From: Mariannaea sp. PMI_226
Lineage: Eukaryota > Ascomycota > Sordariomycetes > Hypocreales > Nectriaceae
Reading direction: 5' to 3'
Assembly (NCBI GenBank): GCA_024336345.1
Contig: JANFOG010000011.1
Coordinates: 1-64,000 of the forward strand
Length of the DNA: 64,000 nucleotides
Shown one piece after another: positions 60,911-64,000 of this stretch; within the stretch, counting starts at the first letter, position 1; the number at the start of each line of letters is the position of its first letter. A program made the translations under genes and the position numbers. The notes beneath the pieces are model-generated. The model was not told the DNA's origin. It did not search any database and saw nothing but the letters and a program-made list of their open reading frames with translations.

Positions 60911-62851
60911 CTAACCAAAAAACAGTTGTCTTTGTTTGGGATCAACCGTTCGGGGCCGTCCCTTTTTCTTCTCCACCATTCGAGGCCGCTTTGCTCCCAA
61001 GCCCACATCGCGAGGTATTGATGAGCCATCAGCCTGCACAGCATCGCGGATGGTTTGGCGAGATAGACACAAGTCGATATGCTCGTTGAAGAGTCGCTCG
61101 CTGGTGGGTTGTGGGCGACTGCAGATAGGACAATCCCATCGCTCCTCTTGAGGCATCGGGTTGGGATTAGGAACGATTTCTTTGCCATGGCTTCTTCTAG
61201 GAGAATCGCTGTCATCACCTTCAGTGTTGAGGGCCGAATCTTCAGGGGCATCCTCGCCCTCACCACTCTGGAATTCATCTTCTGGCCACTGCTCCCAGTC
61301 TCCTTCATCATCACTGGCTTTCCTCTTGACACCCCCATCAGATTGCCCAGAGCCATCTGTTGACCGAGATCGGAACCCAAAAAACGCCATGGTATCAGGC
61401 TTTTTTGTACTCACGAGATGAGTTACTCGCAGTCCCATGAGCCGCAGCCTCAATCTTGGCATTTCTTGTTCCAGCTTTGTCAGCATTGGCAATGCATAGT
61501 TGTATATGTCGTCAGCAAGCCAGATTGTCTTGGGAACGACAATTTGTCGGGTATAGACCTCGAATGTGTGTAGTTTTACCTTGAGGCAAAGAGTGCGTCC
61601 CTTGCATTCGGCTCGTTTTAGGTCCTTTTCTAGGTCCTCTGCTGTTCGCCGTAGCTTCTCCCTGAGCTGTTTAGGATCAGACATCTCACGAAAAGTACTT
61701 TCGGTGCCCACACTTTTACGCTCGTATTCTTCTGCTGGTTGAATCTTGGTGCGACCGAGACCTAGGTAGCAGCGGAAGAGGAATTCCGATGTTTTGTCAC
61801 CAAATAACGGGTTGAGCAAATGTCTCTGTCCGTATATATCGCCACAAGTTTTGATTCCTATCTCAGAGAGCTCTCTCTCAAGAACACGACCTATTCCAGT
61901 TACTTTGCGGGTTTCCAGATCTCGCATAAACGCCATGATAGAAACTCGATCACAGGGTAGTATGTACTGTCCGTTAGGCTTGTTGAGGTTGGAACAAATT
62001 TTGGCAAGCTTGGCGTTTGCTGCGATCCCAGCTGATACAGTGATTCTTGTCTTTTCATGCACCTCTCTTCTCATTTGATCCACCGCCTCGGCAGGTTCCG
62101 TCCCGTTATCTTTGCAGTACTCGGTAATGTTGAGGTACGCTTCATCGATACTGGCGCTCTGAAATCGTGGGTCATATGTTGCAAGAATTTCTCTGATCTC
62201 TTGGGCCTTGGCGTTATACTTGTCAAAATTGAGTTTGATAAGAATGAGGTTGGGGCACAGCTTCTTAGCCACGAAGCCAGCCATTCCTGATCGACAACCA
62301 TATTGTCGCGCAACGTAGTTGCACGTAGTTAGGACACCGCCACCAACAGCAAATGGAACATCTTTCAATTCTGGGCGATCAAGCAGCTCCACGGAGGCAT
62401 AAAAGGCGTCGCAATCAACATGAACAATCGTTTGGGTGAGGTCCCTGGATGTCTCAAGCTCTGAGATCAAGCGATCGGCATTGCGCGTTTCGCGAGTAAG
62501 GTCCTGCTTTTCTAAGGCGGCTTTCCTTATTTTTATTCTCTCAATCTTTTCGGTTAGGACCTTGTCACGCACTTCCTCGCGGTTGAAAAATTTGGAGCCC
62601 TTGGAGGCGTTGTAGATAATTTCAGACACCTTGGGAAGCGCGGGGTAAGTATTGGATCAAGGCAGCATTGACAGGGAAAAGTTTTTTACCTTGCTCTGAT
62701 CAACTTTATCTTGGCCAGCCTTGAGAAGAGAGGGACCCAGAAGCGAATATTTGAGCGTCGTGAACTCATTGTCTGCGTTATCTGCGTTGTCTGTGTTATC
62801 TGGGGTTTGCGCCGACGCTCCCGGCTGCTGCGAGTCTTCTCTTGATGTCAT
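60911..62851 (-). CDS. DNA polymerase kappa (Y-family translesion polymerase)
   Basis: Exons 62851-62690 and 62629-60911 (60-bp intron, phase 0) give 626 aa. The N-terminal extension (about 1-115) typical of Pol kappa includes NASKGSKFFNREEVRDKVLTEKIE-type sequence before the palm. Catalytic carboxylates are seen in VDCDAFYASVE (Asp126, Asp128) and SASIDEAYLN (Asp216, Glu217). The helix-hairpin-helix region (KVTGIGRVLERELSEIGIKT) and the little-finger domain follow. The C-terminus has an acidic linker, a UBZ4-type zinc finger CPIC...HIDLC (Cys554, Cys557, His571, Cys575) that binds ubiquitin, and a terminal PIP box QRQLFF that binds PCNA. The protein extends primers past bulky minor-groove lesions in the nucleus. 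The start gives MTSREDSQQPG and fits. All catalytic features are intact. Transcription diverges from the broken gene to its right. Confidence 0.95.
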
Positions 62852-63190
62852 CTCGACGAAAAGTTTGAATACAAGTAAGTTCCAAGAGAGTTATCTCTCA
62901 TGAAACATAGACACATTATTGCAAATGGTTCAAGAGCCACTTTGGGTGACTATCGCGTCTGGACACATGAGAGTATAGACGAGAACGTGACCGGGAGGAT
63001 GGACGCGTTGTAGGCAGGACACGAAGTCACGTGGATAGTATGACTCGAGTTCCACAATTGCACTTGAAGCTCCGCATGTGACAGTGATGGTGTGGGGACA
63101 TCGAGGGGGGGCAGTTCAAATATCGCCAAGGGTCCCTTTGCGGTGATTGGCCATACCATAGCTCACCCCTCTTCAAGAAACGACATATCG
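62852..63190. promoter_or_regulatory. Upstream region of polymerase kappa
   Basis: A 340-bp spacer upstream of the polymerase gene (minus) and of the decayed plus-strand gene. It should contain the polymerase promoter. No specific motif can be assigned. Confidence 0.4.
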
Positions 63191-64000
63191 ATGTCGATTA
63201 AGCGCCGACATCAAGGGCTCCAGCAGAGTCGCAATGCTGCCCCTCGAATCATGTTCTGATCGGCTCGAAGGGTATTGCCGCTCCATTGCTAAGTGGCCCA
63301 TGGGAGCAAGGTACAAAACCCAAACTCCCGCAAAACTGTTTGGCCTGTATCTCATTTTCCCCAGCTCTCCATTTTACGTTTTGTTCGTAAATCTTTTGGT
63401 CGTATGCGTCACAGCGGCCAGTGTCCTCTTGCTATTTCTCCAGTGCCCACTTCTTGGCGTTTTGTTCACTATCCCTGTTGACTGGAATTCTGACTGCCGA
63501 ATCCAACAATATGGCGGCGCGGCCTGGAGAGGAGAATGTGGCTACACTGTGAGTTCTGAGGCTTTGCAACTAAAAACAGGACTTTCGGTGTTAACCCACG
63601 GTCACTAGCTTTGGGGATATTCATTACTACTACGGGCCTCCAGATGTGAAGCCTCGCCATCACCGGTTTGACGAGGGTTCATATGTCTATCTGTTTGAGA
63701 ATGCCAACGAGCGCCGCTGTCGCATTGAAGTCGCCAACCGCCCTGGCACCGACGACCAGGATGCCTTTGAAGGCTGTAAGATCTACCGCGATAGACTTAA
63801 GGAACGAGCGCACGCTGACCTTGGTGCGACGCAGTTTTGGACCAAACCCATTTGCGATACTCCTACAAAAACACATGCAAGGTGTCGCTCACCGTTGCAA
63901 ACAATGTAGATCAGAGCGAATGGCACCTGCCAACCTACGACCCGCGAAATGAAAATATATACCACTATAAGCTCTACTCTCTAGATATATACTTCTGGAC
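63191..64000 (+). pseudogene. Disrupted single-pass membrane protein gene, truncated by window edge
   Basis: A coherent stretch from about 63300 reads a basic N-terminus, a hydrophobic helix (VLFVNLLVVCVTAASVLLLF) and a Cys-containing lumenal part (YGGAAWRGECGYT). A consensus intron follows (63549-63608, GTGAGT..CACTAG). Downstream the protein continues as DIHYYYGPPDVKPRHHRFD, YVYLFENANERRCRIEVANR and PGTDDQDAFEGCKIY, but one base out of phase with the spliced frame. Near 63862, at an AAAAA run, the frame shifts again to YKNTCKVSLTVANNVDQSEW. The start region is also split between frames (63191 and 63234). Two or three small shifts suggest a recent pseudogene, or sequence errors in a live gene. 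I do not recognise the family. Conserved Cys and sequons suggest a secretory-pathway protein. Confidence 0.5.

Overview
The window is nuclear DNA of a filamentous ascomycete (Pezizomycotina). Genes carry short introns of 47-121 bp with GT..AG ends, several with CTGAC-like branch points. The protein set is fungal: DHHC transferase Pfa4, class-I myosin with SH3 and acidic tail, TRK potassium transporter, a CAP10/GT90 glycosyltransferase, DUF3176, and a NIS1-like secreted protein. The myosin N-terminus (MGISRRPK...) and the NIS1-like gene fit Sordariomycetes, perhaps Hypocreales or Glomerellales. That placement is inference. No bacterial-style operons, CRISPR arrays or rRNA genes are seen.

Layout. 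1-8080 is an extremely AT-rich block consistent with repeat-induced point mutation (RIP). Its first 3 kb still shows a minus-strand Ty3/gypsy polymerase remnant, and the rest is almost pure A/T with microsatellites. At 8.1 kb composition switches abruptly, and two intact genes follow: a small histidine phosphatase (8702-9343) and a DUF3176 membrane protein (10687-13036). A 9-bp-unit tandem array (13334-13564) leads into 13.6-20.6 kb, a run of broken genes: a protein kinase, a CorA-like metal transporter and an amino-acid permease. An intact NIS1-like secreted protein (22052-22555) lies just beyond. A zinc-knuckle/caspase-like protein whose catalytic cysteine position is alanine (26075-23949, minus) follows. 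Next comes about 10 kb (26.1-36.1 kb) with no recognisable gene.

From 36 kb the window looks like core genome: GT90 glycosyltransferase (minus), divergent from palmitoyltransferase PFA4 (plus), which converges on myosin-I (minus); a small RPEL-motif protein (plus); a 92-aa unrecognised protein (minus); an ER FKBP-type prolyl isomerase (plus); TRK potassium transporter (plus) convergent with DNA polymerase kappa (minus); and a broken, edge-truncated membrane-anchored protein (plus). Spacers of 2-3.5 kb separate several of these genes.

These core genes serve separate functions (protein lipidation, actin/endocytosis, ER folding, K+ uptake, translesion synthesis, glycan synthesis). I see no biosynthetic cluster. 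The left 26 kb behaves as an accessory compartment (transposon decay, pseudogenes, an effector-like gene), and the right half as a conserved one. Splice sites were read by eye and chosen so that frames join; protein lengths follow from those models.
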